Below, piece by piece: positions 16,337 through 26,299 of a stretch of DNA of 64,000 nt. The DNA is from Marine Group III euryarchaeote CG-Epi1 (lineage in GTDB: Archaea; Thermoplasmatota; Poseidoniia; MGIII; CG-Epi1). Numbering within the stretch: position 1 is the first letter of the stretch; every line of letters starts with the position of its first letter. The notes under the pieces were generated by a model. That model ran no database searches. It had not been told where the DNA came from and worked only from the letters and a program-made list of their open reading frames with translations. The translations under genes and the position numbers were made by a program. The stretch is from positions 67,340 to 131,339 of the forward strand of contig MIZA01000001.1 in assembly GCA_001875345.1 (NCBI GenBank), read 5' to 3'.

Positions 16337-19051
16337 TTATACTATTAAATCCTTAATATTAGACAACACGGAAGATATTTTTTCTGAGCTGCAAGCACCT
16401 TGGGCGTATGAAGCTTTTCCGCCTCCACTACCTCCTGCTGAGTGTAAGGCCTCTTTCAGTACAGAACCGCAATCAATACCTAGAGAATTAGAGCTCGCCA
16501 AAATTATTGAACCTTTTGCCCCTTTAGAAAAACCAATTGCTGCTAGGTTGCCATCGGTTGATGTAATTTTCCGAACTAATTTTTGAACTTCTCCCATGTC
16601 TGCTTCGCCTAAATTATCCATGTAGAAATTGATATTTCCTAGTTTTTCAAATTCAACTTTTGATGACTTAAAGGAAGCCAACTCCTTTTCTAATGAAGAA
16701 ACTTTACTGCGCAAGTCTTTCCATTCTTTAACAAACTTATGTGCTGCATCTGGTGCCTGTTCTATTGAAACTCCGAGCTCTTTTGCAGTCTTTTCCAATA
16801 AAGCCCTTTCTCTTTGAGCAGCTTCAATTGCTGCAGGCCCGGCTGAGAATTCTATACGTTCCACTCCATCCTGTATCCGCTCGGTCCTCAAAACCTTAAC
16901 TGCTTCAACTTTTAATGTTGAAGACACATGAGTTCCTGCACAAGCTTGCGCATCTATACTAGGAATTTCGACTACTCTAACTTCCTTATATTTTGGAGCA
17001 CCGCCTTGGTAAAGTGAATTTCCATACTTTAGATCTGCCTCCTCTCTTGAATAAAACTCTGTGTGTACTTTATAATCTTCTAAAATTAATGAATTTACTC
17101 TAGATTCAATTAACTCTACAACTTCACGCGTTAGCCTTCTGTGGTGAGTTATATCTAATCTGGCTCTATCTGTTGACTTTGACGCTCCCGCTTGCCATAC
17201 GTGAGAGCCTAATATTTCTCGACAGGCAGCCCCAATCAAATGAGTGGCTGTATGATGTCTGCTTAAGCTTGAGCGCCTATCATCATCGACTAAACCTACG
17301 ATTTCTGTGCCTTCTGAAGGAACTTGACCTTCAAGCTGATGTAATACTACATCTCCTATTTTTTGAACATCAATGACTTTACTCTTTATCCCATTCCATT
17401 GAATAGAACCTACATCCCCCAATTGACCTCCACCTTCGGGATAAAATAGGGTCATATCAAAAGCAACCTTTGATTTTTCACAGTAAATGACTTTTGCAGA
17501 AAACTTACGTTTTTCCATATCTTGATAAAAAGATAACTTTGTAGGTGCTATAGGTATAATTTTTTGAGGTTCTTTTTTACTTTTGGAAGCACCTTCATGT
17601 CTATCTGCCACCATTGCTAAAAATCCATCGGGAACTTCAATTGAATGACCTTGCTCTTCAGAAAACTCGCTAACTACTGATGGAGGGAGGCCCTGTGAAT
17701 CATACAACTCAAGTAATTTCTCTTTGTCGATTCCGCCTGAATCTATTGCTCTTTTAACTGCCCTACGTCCTCTTTCCAATGTTTGTGTGAAGCGCTCAAT
17801 TTCCAGATTAACCATATCAAGTATATGTGATTCATTTTGCTTTAATTCGGGATAGGTCTCTGAAAAATTATCAATATGGTGTTTTACCATTTTAGGTAAA
17901 ATATTCGGAACATTGATATCTTTAGATAATAACACTGTTCTCCTCAATACCATCCTCGCCAAATATCCGGCTTTAACATTACTTGGAACAATACCATCTC
18001 CGAACATAAATGCTAGAGCTCTGGAATGGTCTACTATCGCAAATAATTTTTCTAGAGGTTCTATTGTTGAAATAAATTCAGGCAGAGATAAATCATATCC
18101 TTGAGAATTTAGTCTCTTTAGAACCATGTTTCGTAATTTTGTCAAATCTGAGCCATAATCTACAGATAATACTCCACATAATTTAGCATTTTCAGAAATT
18201 AACGCTCCAGATGATTTTAACTTTTCGACTAGATTAGCTTCTTTTGTTAAAAATGAAACTGCATCTGGAAAAACCGATTCATAAATAGTTGAAGTACCCT
18301 GAGAGGCCCACACTAATCGCTCTAAACCATAACCTGTGTCTACGATTGATCTAGGCATTCTCTTGAATTTGATACCCTTAAGCTCTATTTCTCCCTCTGG
18401 ATCTTCTTCAAGATCCATAAATACTAAAGTTGCTAATTCCAGACCGCCTGCTAAAACTTCAAGTGCTTCACCTCCATTTCCTCCTCCAACCCATGGATTT
18501 TCTTTGTAAGTTATTTTAGAACCGTCAAGACCTAATTCTGTATAAAATTCATGACAAAATCTGACAGTGTCATTTTGCCAATAGTATGTCTTTTCATCAT
18601 CGTTAAAGGCATGGTGAGCCATCATCTCAAAAGTAGTCAAATGTCTACCACTTCTACCTACTGATTCTAAATCATTTAAACGAATGCAAGGTTGAGAAAT
18701 GGTCAGAGGATTAGCTGGTGGATTTGAAGAGCCGCTTGTAACATGAGGTTGAAATACGGCGATTGAAGCTATTGAAAGATAAATGTCATTTCTCCAACGT
18801 GCAACTACTGAAGCCCTATCTACCCTCGTGTGTTTATTCTTTTCAAAGAACCTTAGAAAGGCTTCTCTGGCTTCATCTAAATTCATTGGTTTAGGAAATA
18901 AAGGCTTCCCGATGAACGAGTATTCTACGCAGGGTGCATCACCGCAAAGTTCGCTTTCAACTAAAGACCAAAAATGGCATTTACACTTTGAACAAGTTTG
19001 CCTAATGAAACCTGACTCTTGAAAGAATTTTAGAGTTATGCCTTCGCTCAC
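16337..19051 (-). CDS. alaS: alanyl-tRNA synthetase (archaeal type)
   Basis: Charges tRNA-Ala and edits Ser/Gly mischarging. The 904 residues start with the archaeal-specific zinc-binding segment FIRQTCSKCKCHFWS and CGDAPC, then the class II core (motif HHAFNDDEKTYYW region and GGGNGGEALEVL), the editing domain with RHHTATHLIGAACREILGSH and the zinc ligand CAGTHVSS, and a C-terminal oligomerisation domain ending in GGSGGGKASYAQG. The start is GTG at 19051; a nearby ATG is out of frame. Length is typical for archaeal AlaS. Confidence 0.97.
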   Translation of the reverse strand: MSEGITLKFFQESGFIRQTCSKCKCHFWSLVESELCGDAPCVEYSFIGKPLFPKPMNLDEAREAFLRFFEKNKHTRVDRASVVARWRNDIYLSIASIAVFQPHVTSGSSNPPANPLTISQPCIRLNDLESVGRSGRHLTTFEMMAHHAFNDDEKTYYWQNDTVRFCHEFYTELGLDGSKITYKENPWVGGGNGGEALEVLAGGLELATLVFMDLEEDPEGEIELKGIKFKRMPRSIVDTGYGLERLVWASQGTSTIYESVFPDAVSFLTKEANLVEKLKSSGALISENAKLCGVLSVDYGSDLTKLRNMVLKRLNSQGYDLSLPEFISTIEPLEKLFAIVDHSRALAFMFGDGIVPSNVKAGYLARMVLRRTVLLSKDINVPNILPKMVKHHIDNFSETYPELKQNESHILDMVNLEIERFTQTLERGRRAVKRAIDSGGIDKEKLLELYDSQGLPPSVVSEFSEEQGHSIEVPDGFLAMVADRHEGASKSKKEPQKIIPIAPTKLSFYQDMEKRKFSAKVIYCEKSKVAFDMTLFYPEGGGQLGDVGSIQWNGIKSKVIDVQKIGDVVLHQLEGQVPSEGTEIVGLVDDDRRSSLSRHHTATHLIGAACREILGSHVWQAGASKSTDRARLDITHHRRLTREVVELIESRVNSLILEDYKVHTEFYSREEADLKYGNSLYQGGAPKYKEVRVVEIPSIDAQACAGTHVSSTLKVEAVKVLRTERIQDGVERIEFSAGPAAIEAAQRERALLEKTAKELGVSIEQAPDAAHKFVKEWKDLRSKVSSLEKELASFKSSKVEFEKLGNINFYMDNLGEADMGEVQKLVRKITSTDGNLAAIGFSKGAKGSIILASSNSLGIDCGSVLKEALHSAGGSGGGKASYAQGACSSEKISSVLSNIKDLIV

Positions 19052-19130
19052 ATATTAGTTAAAGAGTAGGTGGTTAAAAAGTACGGAGGGGCATAAGCAT
19101 TAATGTTACTGCCAAACTTGGAATGTCGTT

Positions 19131-21434
19131 ATGCCTTCAAATGCTGAACACAAGCCATACATTTCAGCCAAAAAAATTCTTCCTGAAATAACAACTAAAG
19201 GAATCATTTTAGCTATACTTTTAGGTTTTCTACTAACTGCAGCAAATGTCTATCTGGGGCTTTATGTTGGTATGACTGTTAGTGCTTCAATACCTGCTGC
19301 AGTTATTTCTATGGCAGTACTCAGAAGCTTGGAAAAGGCTAATATTTCTAAAGGAACGAATATCTTAGAAAATAACTGGGTTCAAACCGCAGTTTCATCA
19401 GGTGAATCTTTAGCTGCCGGTGTAATTTTTACTTTACCTGCATTAATAATAATGAATAGCCAAAGTAATGGTGAAATTGGATGGGCTGAATTTCCTTATC
19501 TCAAGACTGCAGTTATCGCTCTTGTAGGTGGAACAATTGGAGTTTTATTTTCTATCAGTCTTCGAAGAATATTCGTAGTTAAAGAAAAATTGCCGTATCC
19601 TGAGGGTGTCGCATGTGCAGAAGTTTTAGTTGCAGGTGAGAAAGGTGGAACTCAAGTTATGCCCATTTTTATTGGAATTGCTTTCGGAGCGTTGTACAAA
19701 CTTTGCTCATCTGTGATTGCAAATGGAAAGCAAGTAAGTCTTGGATTATGGGAACACGGATGGGATGGATTTTACACACTAACTGGAAAATTAGATCAAT
19801 CCGTTGCTTATGCAAAATCTAAAACAACGTTCTACCTCGGTGCTGAATTATCGCCAGCACTTCTCGGAGTAGGGTATATCGTTGGACCTGGAATCGCAAG
19901 TTTTGTATTTTTCGGAGGGTTACTAGGTGCTATTTTCATAATGCCAGTGGCAAGTTCCATACTCAATCCTACTGATTTATTCATCAGCTATATTTCAAGC
20001 GAAGCTGCTAATGGAAATGTTGCAAATTATGGAGACTATGCTTCACATATGAATGAGCGCAGGCGAATGGCCGGAGTTGGCACAATGCTTGTTGGAGGTT
20101 TGTACACATTAGTGGTAATGCGTGAAGCTCTCATCAAAGGAATAACTGAGATGTTCGAAGCTACGAAACAAGCCGTGGATGAAAAAAAGATAGTTAGAAC
20201 AGACAGAGATTTACCTGCAAAATCTGTTGCAATTACTAGCCTTGCTATGGCAGTTCCAATGTTCTTCATGGTATGGCTAATTTCGGGGCTACTGCTGCCT
20301 GCTATTCTATCTCTTATTATTATTTTTACAGCTGGCTTTCTATTTTCTGCAGTTGCCGGGTACATGGCTGGTGTTGTAGGCAGTAGTAACAACCCTCTTT
20401 CTGGAGTAACCATTATCGTTGTAATATTAACTGCAACTACATTTGCCCTCCTCAACAGCTTTGTTTACAATGGAGAAAATACTGCTGATTTACAAGTTGC
20501 AGTCATCGGAGTTGCAGCGTTTGTAGCTTGTGCTGGTGCAATATCTGGGGATAATTTACAGGACTTGAAAACGGGATATATTTTGGGAGCTACACCTTGG
20601 AGACAACAGATAGGACAAATTGTAGGGATTACTGCAGGTGCACTAGCAATACCCTTGGTCCTAAATCTTCTTTCCGAACAGATATTAAACGGTGAACTTG
20701 CTGCACCTCAAGCATTTTTAATGTCGAGTATAACTACTGGGATTTTAGAAGGCGGTATGGACTGGGCTATGGTATTCATGGGTGCTGGTATTGCCTTTTG
20801 TCTAATAGCATTAAGGCATACTGAGAATTATGTCAACTTACTTGTTTGTTCGTATTTTATATTCATAATTGGCGGATTTCTTGAAGGATCGATACCTGCA
20901 TTCCTATTTGCTGGAAGTTTGCTAGTAGCTGCAACCCAATACTGGATTAAAGAAAATGGAGAGTTAGACATCTCAATAATGGCTGTAGCCGTAGGAATGT
21001 ATCTAAGTCTTAAAATGACAATTCCAATTTTCATAGGAGGATTAATCAAAATGTATGTTGATAAAAGATTTGAAAAATCATTGAAAAAAAATAATCCGGA
21101 TTTATTTGAGATCAAAAATAAAATGAAACTTGATGCAGTAAAAGAAAAGAGTCATGGACCTGGCATTCTCTTTGCTTCTGGATTAATCGCTGGAGAAGCT
21201 ATCATGGGTATAGGGCTTGCTGCGATGGCAGTCTCCGGCATTTATCTCGGAATCATAAACGAGCCGTCAATTTATCCAGGTATGGCTGTATTTGTTGGCT
21301 GTGCAATGTTAATGGCTAGGTTTAGCTTAAAAGGAACTGAAAATAACGATACATTGAAAACCGAAGAATGGAGCTTTGAAGAAGAGATACAAGAAGCTGA
21401 AATGGTAGAAAAGAAGTCTAAAAAGAAGAAATGA
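19131..21434 (+). CDS. OPT family oligopeptide transporter
   Basis: Proton-coupled importer of small peptides or metal chelates in the oligopeptide transporter family. The 767 residues contain about 15 hydrophobic segments and family landmarks: NVYLGLYVGMTVSASIPAAV near the N-terminus, KLPYPEGVACAEVLVAGEKGG, SGDNLQDLKTGYILGATPWRQQ and GGLIKMYVDKRFEK. The tail is highly charged and ends in a lysine run. The trmY start overlaps its stop by ATGA, so it may be the first gene of the plus-strand run to 25696. Import of peptides would suit a heterotrophic lifestyle. Confidence 0.93.
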   Translation: MPSNAEHKPYISAKKILPEITTKGIILAILLGFLLTAANVYLGLYVGMTVSASIPAAVISMAVLRSLEKANISKGTNILENNWVQTAVSSGESLAAGVIFTLPALIIMNSQSNGEIGWAEFPYLKTAVIALVGGTIGVLFSISLRRIFVVKEKLPYPEGVACAEVLVAGEKGGTQVMPIFIGIAFGALYKLCSSVIANGKQVSLGLWEHGWDGFYTLTGKLDQSVAYAKSKTTFYLGAELSPALLGVGYIVGPGIASFVFFGGLLGAIFIMPVASSILNPTDLFISYISSEAANGNVANYGDYASHMNERRRMAGVGTMLVGGLYTLVVMREALIKGITEMFEATKQAVDEKKIVRTDRDLPAKSVAITSLAMAVPMFFMVWLISGLLLPAILSLIIIFTAGFLFSAVAGYMAGVVGSSNNPLSGVTIIVVILTATTFALLNSFVYNGENTADLQVAVIGVAAFVACAGAISGDNLQDLKTGYILGATPWRQQIGQIVGITAGALAIPLVLNLLSEQILNGELAAPQAFLMSSITTGILEGGMDWAMVFMGAGIAFCLIALRHTENYVNLLVCSYFIFIIGGFLEGSIPAFLFAGSLLVAATQYWIKENGELDISIMAVAVGMYLSLKMTIPIFIGGLIKMYVDKRFEKSLKKNNPDLFEIKNKMKLDAVKEKSHGPGILFASGLIAGEAIMGIGLAAMAVSGIYLGIINEPSIYPGMAVFVGCAMLMARFSLKGTENNDTLKTEEWSFEEEIQEAEMVEKKSKKKK

Positions 21435-22000
21435 TGGCTAAACGAAATTTCCTTATTATTGGTCATAGAGCGCACACTGTAGCTGATTGGAAATTAGATG
21501 ATATTTGCGGAGGTGCTGGGAGATTAGATGTTTTAGTAAGATCAATAACTGCTTCATTATGGAAATCACACGGAATTAGAAGAGACACTGACGTATGGCT
21601 CTCATTAAGAGGAAAACCTAAACCTGACATTACCATTCACTTTTCTGGTAAAAATATAAAATATCTAAATCCCGATGAAAGGTCAACTGCTGCATTGATA
21701 CGTAATGGTTTAATTAAACTGAGTGAGAAGAAAGGCCCTCTGGAGACAAGTCCGGGCGTAACCATTCAAAGAGAAAGTTTTGAAGAACTAGTTAAAAAGC
21801 TACCAAAACCAGCTCTACTGAGTGAAAAAGGTGATAAAGAAGTTAAATCTAATTATGAAACATTTGTACTAGGCGATGACAGAGACCCTACTGATGATGA
21901 AATGGAAATACTCAAATCATTTGACAAGTTGAAAATCGGAGAAACTAGTCTATTAACTTCAGCCTGCATAACATTAATACATCACTTCTTAGATGAATAA
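21431..22000 (+). CDS. trmY: tRNA pseudouridine-54 N1-methyltransferase
   Basis: SPOUT-class enzyme that makes m1-pseudouridine at position 54 of archaeal tRNAs using S-adenosylmethionine. The N-terminus FLIIGHRAHTVADWKLDDICGGAGRLD (residues about 6-32, quoted across motifs) is characteristic, and the C-terminal knot region includes FVLGDDRDPTDDEM and the SLLTSACITLIHHFLD end. 189 residues is the normal length. It overlaps the transporter gene by four bases; a second ATG three bases later is an equal alternative. Confidence 0.93.
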   Translation: MMAKRNFLIIGHRAHTVADWKLDDICGGAGRLDVLVRSITASLWKSHGIRRDTDVWLSLRGKPKPDITIHFSGKNIKYLNPDERSTAALIRNGLIKLSEKKGPLETSPGVTIQRESFEELVKKLPKPALLSEKGDKEVKSNYETFVLGDDRDPTDDEMEILKSFDKLKIGETSLLTSACITLIHHFLDE

Positions 22001-22005
22001 ATAAT

Positions 22006-22956
22006 ATGGAAGCTATAATCTTAGTTGGCGGTTTAGGTACAAGATTAAGACCTTTGACTAAAACTATCCCAAAACCCCTGCTACCTCTTGTCAATATTCC
22101 AATGGTCGAGAGAATGATACGAAATCTTCCCGAAAAAATAGATACTGTAATTTTAGCTGTAAGTTATGGCCTGGAACAAATGCTTGAATATTTCAAAAAA
22201 ACTAATGTAGGAAGAAAAGTCATAATTGTTCCAGAAAAAGAACCTCTTGGCACCGGAGGCGCTATGAAGAATTGTGAAAAATATATAACTGGAACTACCG
22301 CTGTTTTCAATGGAGATGTTGTAACTTCAATTAATTTAGACGAAATGATAGAATATCACAAATCAAAAAAAGCTAAAGGTACATTAGCTCTATGGGAAGT
22401 TGAGAATCCTAATAGATTTGGAGTTGTGAAGTTAGTAAAAGGTGAAATATTAAAATTCCAGGAAAAGCCTCCTAAGGGCGAGGAATTATCTAACCTAATA
22501 AATGCTGGAACTTATATTCTTGAGCCTGAGATAATTAGTATAATTCCCGAAAATGAAAAGATATCTATAGAGAGAGATATTTATCCTAAAATAGTAGGAA
22601 ATGGGCTATATGGAATACCATTTGAAGGATATTTTATAGATGCTGGAACTCCTGAATCTTACTTAGAAGCAAACTTCAAACTGTTAGATATCAATATCGA
22701 AAGTGAAAATAATGAATTAAAAAATAAAGTGCATATTCACGAAACAAGCAAAGTTGTAGATTCTATAATAGGGCCAAATGTAATAATTGGTCCAGATGTA
22801 TTCATAGAAAAATCTGTGATTTCAAATACAGTAATACTTTCAGACAGCAAGATTTATGGATCTACAATTAACAATTCTATTATTGGCCCTAATATTTCAT
22901 TAAATCATGATGTCGAAAATACCATAATTGCGCCTGAAGGAGAAAAGATTTTTTAA
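22006..22956 (+). CDS. sugar-phosphate nucleotidyltransferase
   Basis: Makes an NDP-sugar from a sugar 1-phosphate and NTP; mannose-1-phosphate guanylyltransferase is the likeliest activity, but glucose-1-phosphate is possible. The N-terminal GT-A-like domain has the signature GGLGTRLRPLTKTIPKPLLPL, the metal-binding VFNGDVV, and FIDAGTPESYLEA. From about residue 240 the C-terminus shows hexapeptide-like turns (IIGPNVIIGPDVFIE, IIGPNISL), a short left-handed beta-helix. 316 residues. Part of a tight cluster with MBL hydrolase two bases downstream; a role in surface glycans is inferred. Confidence 0.9.
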   Translation: MEAIILVGGLGTRLRPLTKTIPKPLLPLVNIPMVERMIRNLPEKIDTVILAVSYGLEQMLEYFKKTNVGRKVIIVPEKEPLGTGGAMKNCEKYITGTTAVFNGDVVTSINLDEMIEYHKSKKAKGTLALWEVENPNRFGVVKLVKGEILKFQEKPPKGEELSNLINAGTYILEPEIISIIPENEKISIERDIYPKIVGNGLYGIPFEGYFIDAGTPESYLEANFKLLDINIESENNELKNKVHIHETSKVVDSIIGPNVIIGPDVFIEKSVISNTVILSDSKIYGSTINNSIIGPNISLNHDVENTIIAPEGEKIF

Positions 22957-22958
22957 TT

Positions 22959-23600
22959 ATGTCTTTAAAAATTTTGCAGATTCCAGTGGGGCCTCTAGAT
23001 ATGAATGCAACTTTGGTAATGGATGAAGAATCAAAAGAAACTATATTCTTTGATCCTGGTGATGAAATAGAAAAAATAATAAATTTAGCCGATTTAGAAG
23101 GAATGAACATTACTCGCCTTATTGCAACACACTGCCATATTGATCACATTGCTGGAAGCAATGAAGCTATGGAAAGACTAAAACTAAAATTAGAAATTTC
23201 ACCCCTAGGAGTTACTATGCTCGGCAACGTTGGGCCTATTGCTGCATCATTTGGATACAAAATCTCAAAGATAGAACATGGTGGATTTCTTAATGAAGGC
23301 GATAACGTAACAATAGGAAATACTACGTTTGAAATTTTACATTGCCCAGGCCACAGTCCCGATTCATTGTGCTTTTACACTAAAGGAGTACTAATTGGAG
23401 GTGATGTTGTTTTCAAAGGATCAGTAGGTAGAACTGATTTACCAGGAGGAAATCCTAATGAGCTTATGGAAAGTATAAAGCAAAAAATTTTACCGTTACC
23501 TGACAATACAACCATATATTCAGGACATGGACCTAAGACTATCCTTGGAGATGAAAAGAAAAAAAATCCTTTCATTACAGGAAAAGTCAATTTGATGTAA
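22959..23600 (+). CDS. MBL-fold metallo-hydrolase (glyoxalase II-like)
   Basis: Metallo-beta-lactamase-fold hydrolase with a binuclear metal site. The signature ATHCHIDHIAGS is at about residues 61-72, later ligands are in LHCPGHSPDSLCFY, GDVVFKGSVGRTDLPGG and the terminal SGHGPKTILGDEK. 213 residues, as in the hydroxyacylglutathione-hydrolase-like group without the C-terminal extension. The substrate in this organism is unknown, since archaea generally lack glutathione. It lies between the nucleotidyltransferase and the DHCR24-like gene with two-base gaps. Confidence 0.9.
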   Translation: MSLKILQIPVGPLDMNATLVMDEESKETIFFDPGDEIEKIINLADLEGMNITRLIATHCHIDHIAGSNEAMERLKLKLEISPLGVTMLGNVGPIAASFGYKISKIEHGGFLNEGDNVTIGNTTFEILHCPGHSPDSLCFYTKGVLIGGDVVFKGSVGRTDLPGGNPNELMESIKQKILPLPDNTTIYSGHGPKTILGDEKKKNPFITGKVNLM

Positions 23601-23602
23601 GT

Positions 23603-25084
23603 ATGACATACAGGAACTATCACAAAAAAGTAGAAAAAATCTGTAAGATTATTGAAAAAAACAAGAATCTAATTACAACGAGTAGAAAAGGGCATAATCA
23701 TCGTGATTTACAATTCAAAATTAAGCAAACGAAAATTGAAACTGCACAACTTGATTCTATATTATCTATTGAAAAAGACTGGATAGATTGTGAAGCTTCA
23801 GTAAGCGTAGGGCAGATAAATAGAAAAACTATACCTAAAAAGAAAATGGTACCTTCATTACCTGAAGGTGATAATTTTACAGTAGGTGGATGTTTAGGTG
23901 GATTAGCTTTAGGCTCTAATTCTTATATCCATGGATTTTTCAATAATAATGTTATAGATTTCGATATTGTGCTCGGTAATGGAGATCTTGTTAGAAATGT
24001 CTCAAAAAAAAATCATTCAGACTTGTATTACGGTATTGGAGGAACATATGGAACAATGGGAATTATCACAAGAGTCAAAATGAAGCTAATAGATTGTGAA
24101 AATTATGTGAAAATAAATTATCTACACTATAAATCTTTCAATGAATTTTATTCAGATTTTTCACTAAGGATAAAAGAACAAAAAGATGATTTCATTGAAG
24201 CTTTTGTAAATAGTAAAAATGATTTCACTATTGTATGTGCTAATTTTGTTAAAGAGATTAGAAAAGAAGAAATATTAATCATAAAAGATAAAAGTATTCT
24301 AAAACAAAGGCACATGTGCATTTATGCCCAGATAGCAAATAAAAAAGATTTTAACTATTTGAGACTCGTAGATTATTTAGAAAGATACAGCTATTCTGCT
24401 TTTTGGGGCCATTATCTTTACACTCCATATAAGTTAAGAGATTATCTCTACGCAGGACTAGTTTATTCTTTAATTCCTAGAAAAATGATTCAAGGAGACG
24501 GACTAAATGTTGGTAAATATTTCTTAGCTGCTAATCAAATTGTAGGAGATTATGCGAGAGACGAGCACGTCCTTACTACAGACATCGGCGTACCGCTATC
24601 TAATTTGAGGAAAGCTTTGGAATTAGTTGATGAAATGACTGAAACGTATCCTCTATGGATTTGTCCGAGTAAAGATAATTACCACCCTGATAAGACATTC
24701 AGTACAAGAAGAAAAGATATTTGTGAAGATAACATGATCATAGACGTAGGAATTTATGGCATTAAAAATAGTAATATTGATTCAAAAATTATAAACCAGA
24801 CCTTTGAAAAGTTTTCTTTTGCTAATGGTGTGTTTAAAGGATTTTTTTCAACGTGCTATTTTGAGTACAACCAATTTTGGGAACACTTTGATAAAAATAA
24901 ATATGACCAATTAAGGAAAAAGTACCACGCTAGTAGTAATTTTATGGATATCTATGAAAAAATTACATATAGAAATGACTCAAAGAAAATCGCCAAAAAT
25001 ACACTAAGAAGTAAACTCTTTACATTTTTTGGAAAAGGATATCTAAGACAAATAAATATGAATAAGAAAAAATTAATAAAATAA
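23603..25084 (+). CDS. DHCR24-like FAD-dependent oxidoreductase
   Basis: Flavoprotein of the PCMH/FAD-binding type 4 superfamily. The order of motifs resembles eukaryotic delta-24-sterol reductase (DHCR24/DIMINUTO): VSVGQINR, then FTVGGCLGGLALGSNSYIHG, FDIVLGNGDLVR, SDLYYGIGGTYGTMGIITRV, YVKINYLHYKSFNEFYSDF, and FIEAFV. 493 residues is close to the length of the eukaryotic enzymes minus their membrane anchor. Sterols are not expected in an archaeon, so the substrate could be an isoprenoid double bond in a lipid or carotenoid, or a sugar as in other oxidases of the superfamily. No hydrophobic anchor is visible. It sits four bases before the thiamine pyrophosphokinase gene. Confidence 0.7.
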   Translation: MTYRNYHKKVEKICKIIEKNKNLITTSRKGHNHRDLQFKIKQTKIETAQLDSILSIEKDWIDCEASVSVGQINRKTIPKKKMVPSLPEGDNFTVGGCLGGLALGSNSYIHGFFNNNVIDFDIVLGNGDLVRNVSKKNHSDLYYGIGGTYGTMGIITRVKMKLIDCENYVKINYLHYKSFNEFYSDFSLRIKEQKDDFIEAFVNSKNDFTIVCANFVKEIRKEEILIIKDKSILKQRHMCIYAQIANKKDFNYLRLVDYLERYSYSAFWGHYLYTPYKLRDYLYAGLVYSLIPRKMIQGDGLNVGKYFLAANQIVGDYARDEHVLTTDIGVPLSNLRKALELVDEMTETYPLWICPSKDNYHPDKTFSTRRKDICEDNMIIDVGIYGIKNSNIDSKIINQTFEKFSFANGVFKGFFSTCYFEYNQFWEHFDKNKYDQLRKKYHASSNFMDIYEKITYRNDSKKIAKNTLRSKLFTFFGKGYLRQINMNKKKLIK

Positions 25085-25087
25085 ATT

Positions 25088-25696
25088 ATGGATGCACTAG
25101 TCGTAGGAAACAGGCCGCTGAGTAAAAGTATAATTGAATTGTCTAGGAATAAATTAATTGTTGCCGCTGACGGAGGCGCTGATAGACTTCTCGAGTATGA
25201 AATTTTGCCTGATAAAGTAATAGGTGATTTAGATTCGATTTCTGATAAAACGGCTACAAAGTTAGAAGATTGGTTAATATTAAACAAAGATATTCAAAAA
25301 ACCGATTTAGAGAAAGCTGTAGAATATGCTATTGAAAGAGGTTCAAAGAAAATTCAAATTGTTGGGTGGTCAGGAGGAAGAATTGATCACACAATTGCTG
25401 CTTTAGGTCTAGCTTTTGACTCCAGAATTGAACTTATTGATGATAAATTCACCGTAAAATGTATTTCAGATTTAGAAATCATAGAAGATGAAAAAGGCAC
25501 CTTATTTTCTCTAATTTCGGTCCCTGAAGCCAGAGTTAGTATCCAAGGGGCAAGATGGGAATTAGATCATGAAAAACTAAAAATGGGAGGAAGAGGAATT
25601 CATAATGAAATCGGCGAATCAGGAAAAGTAGAAATCCAATGTCACAGTGGAAATATACTCCTTATCCGCGGAAATTTTGTTTTATTTCACCAATAA
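25088..25696 (+). CDS. thiamine pyrophosphokinase
   Basis: Transfers pyrophosphate from ATP to thiamine to give thiamine diphosphate in one step. 202 residues with the family motifs VAADGGADRLLEYEILPDKVIGD (split: DGGADRLLE and KVIGDLDSIS), KDIQKTDLEKAVEYA, and GWSGGRIDHTIAALGLA; the C-terminal B1-binding domain ends with GNILLIRGNF. It converges on a thiamine ABC transporter operon, so imported thiamine would be activated directly. Most archaea make thiamine diphosphate from thiamine phosphate with ThiL, so this enzyme is notable here. Confidence 0.9.
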   Translation: MDALVVGNRPLSKSIIELSRNKLIVAADGGADRLLEYEILPDKVIGDLDSISDKTATKLEDWLILNKDIQKTDLEKAVEYAIERGSKKIQIVGWSGGRIDHTIAALGLAFDSRIELIDDKFTVKCISDLEIIEDEKGTLFSLISVPEARVSIQGARWELDHEKLKMGGRGIHNEIGESGKVEIQCHSGNILLIRGNFVLFHQ

Positions 25697-25705
25697 TAAG
25701 ATAGG

Positions 25706-26299
25706 CTATATCTTTGACAAATCAATCATTCTATCAGAAAAAAGCTTTGCTTCCTCTATGTTATGAGTTACTAATATTGCAGGACAGCTACGATCTTTAA
25801 GCAAAGCTCTCACGTCATTTATTAATTTGATTGACATGTCTAAATCTAATGCACTAAATGGCTCATCTAACAATAAGACATTTGGATTCGCAAGAAGAGC
25901 TCTAGCGAGAGCGACTCTCTGTCCCTCACCTCCTGACAAAGTATCTACATCTCTATCTTCAAAGTTAGGCAAACCTACTTCGACAAGAGCTTTATCATGA
26001 TTATTAAATGAAGCAAGTGAAAGATTTCCGGAAACTGTTAAATGAGGATAAAGAACCGGTTTCTGAAAAAGTAAACCAATACCACGCTCTTCTGCAGGAA
26101 TTTTAGTTATGTCATCACCATTCAACAATATTTTGCCCGAATCTAACTCTTCAAGGCCGCAAATGCATCTTAAAAGCGTAGTTTTACCACAGCCCGAAGG
26201 ACCTATTATTGCTAATATTTCTCCTTTTTCAAGATTTATGTTCAATTCATTAAAGAGAATTTTACCATATTTTTTAGACAAATTAAGACAGCTTAGCAT
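25706..26299 (-). CDS. thiQ: thiamine ABC transporter ATPase
   Basis: Nucleotide-binding subunit powering import. 197 residues with Walker A GPSGCGKTTLL, Q-loop LLFQKPVLYPHLTV, signature LSGGEGQRVALARAL, Walker B VLLLDEPFSALD and the switch histidine in ILVTHNIEEAK. It is short for an importer ATPase and lacks a C-terminal regulatory domain, as ThiQ proteins do. The ATG at 26299 shares one base with the thiP stop. The thiamine assignment comes from its operon and from the convergent thiamine pyrophosphokinase. Confidence 0.88.
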   Translation of the reverse strand: MLSCLNLSKKYGKILFNELNINLEKGEILAIIGPSGCGKTTLLRCICGLEELDSGKILLNGDDITKIPAEERGIGLLFQKPVLYPHLTVSGNLSLASFNNHDKALVEVGLPNFEDRDVDTLSGGEGQRVALARALLANPNVLLLDEPFSALDLDMSIKLINDVRALLKDRSCPAILVTHNIEEAKLFSDRMIDLSKI

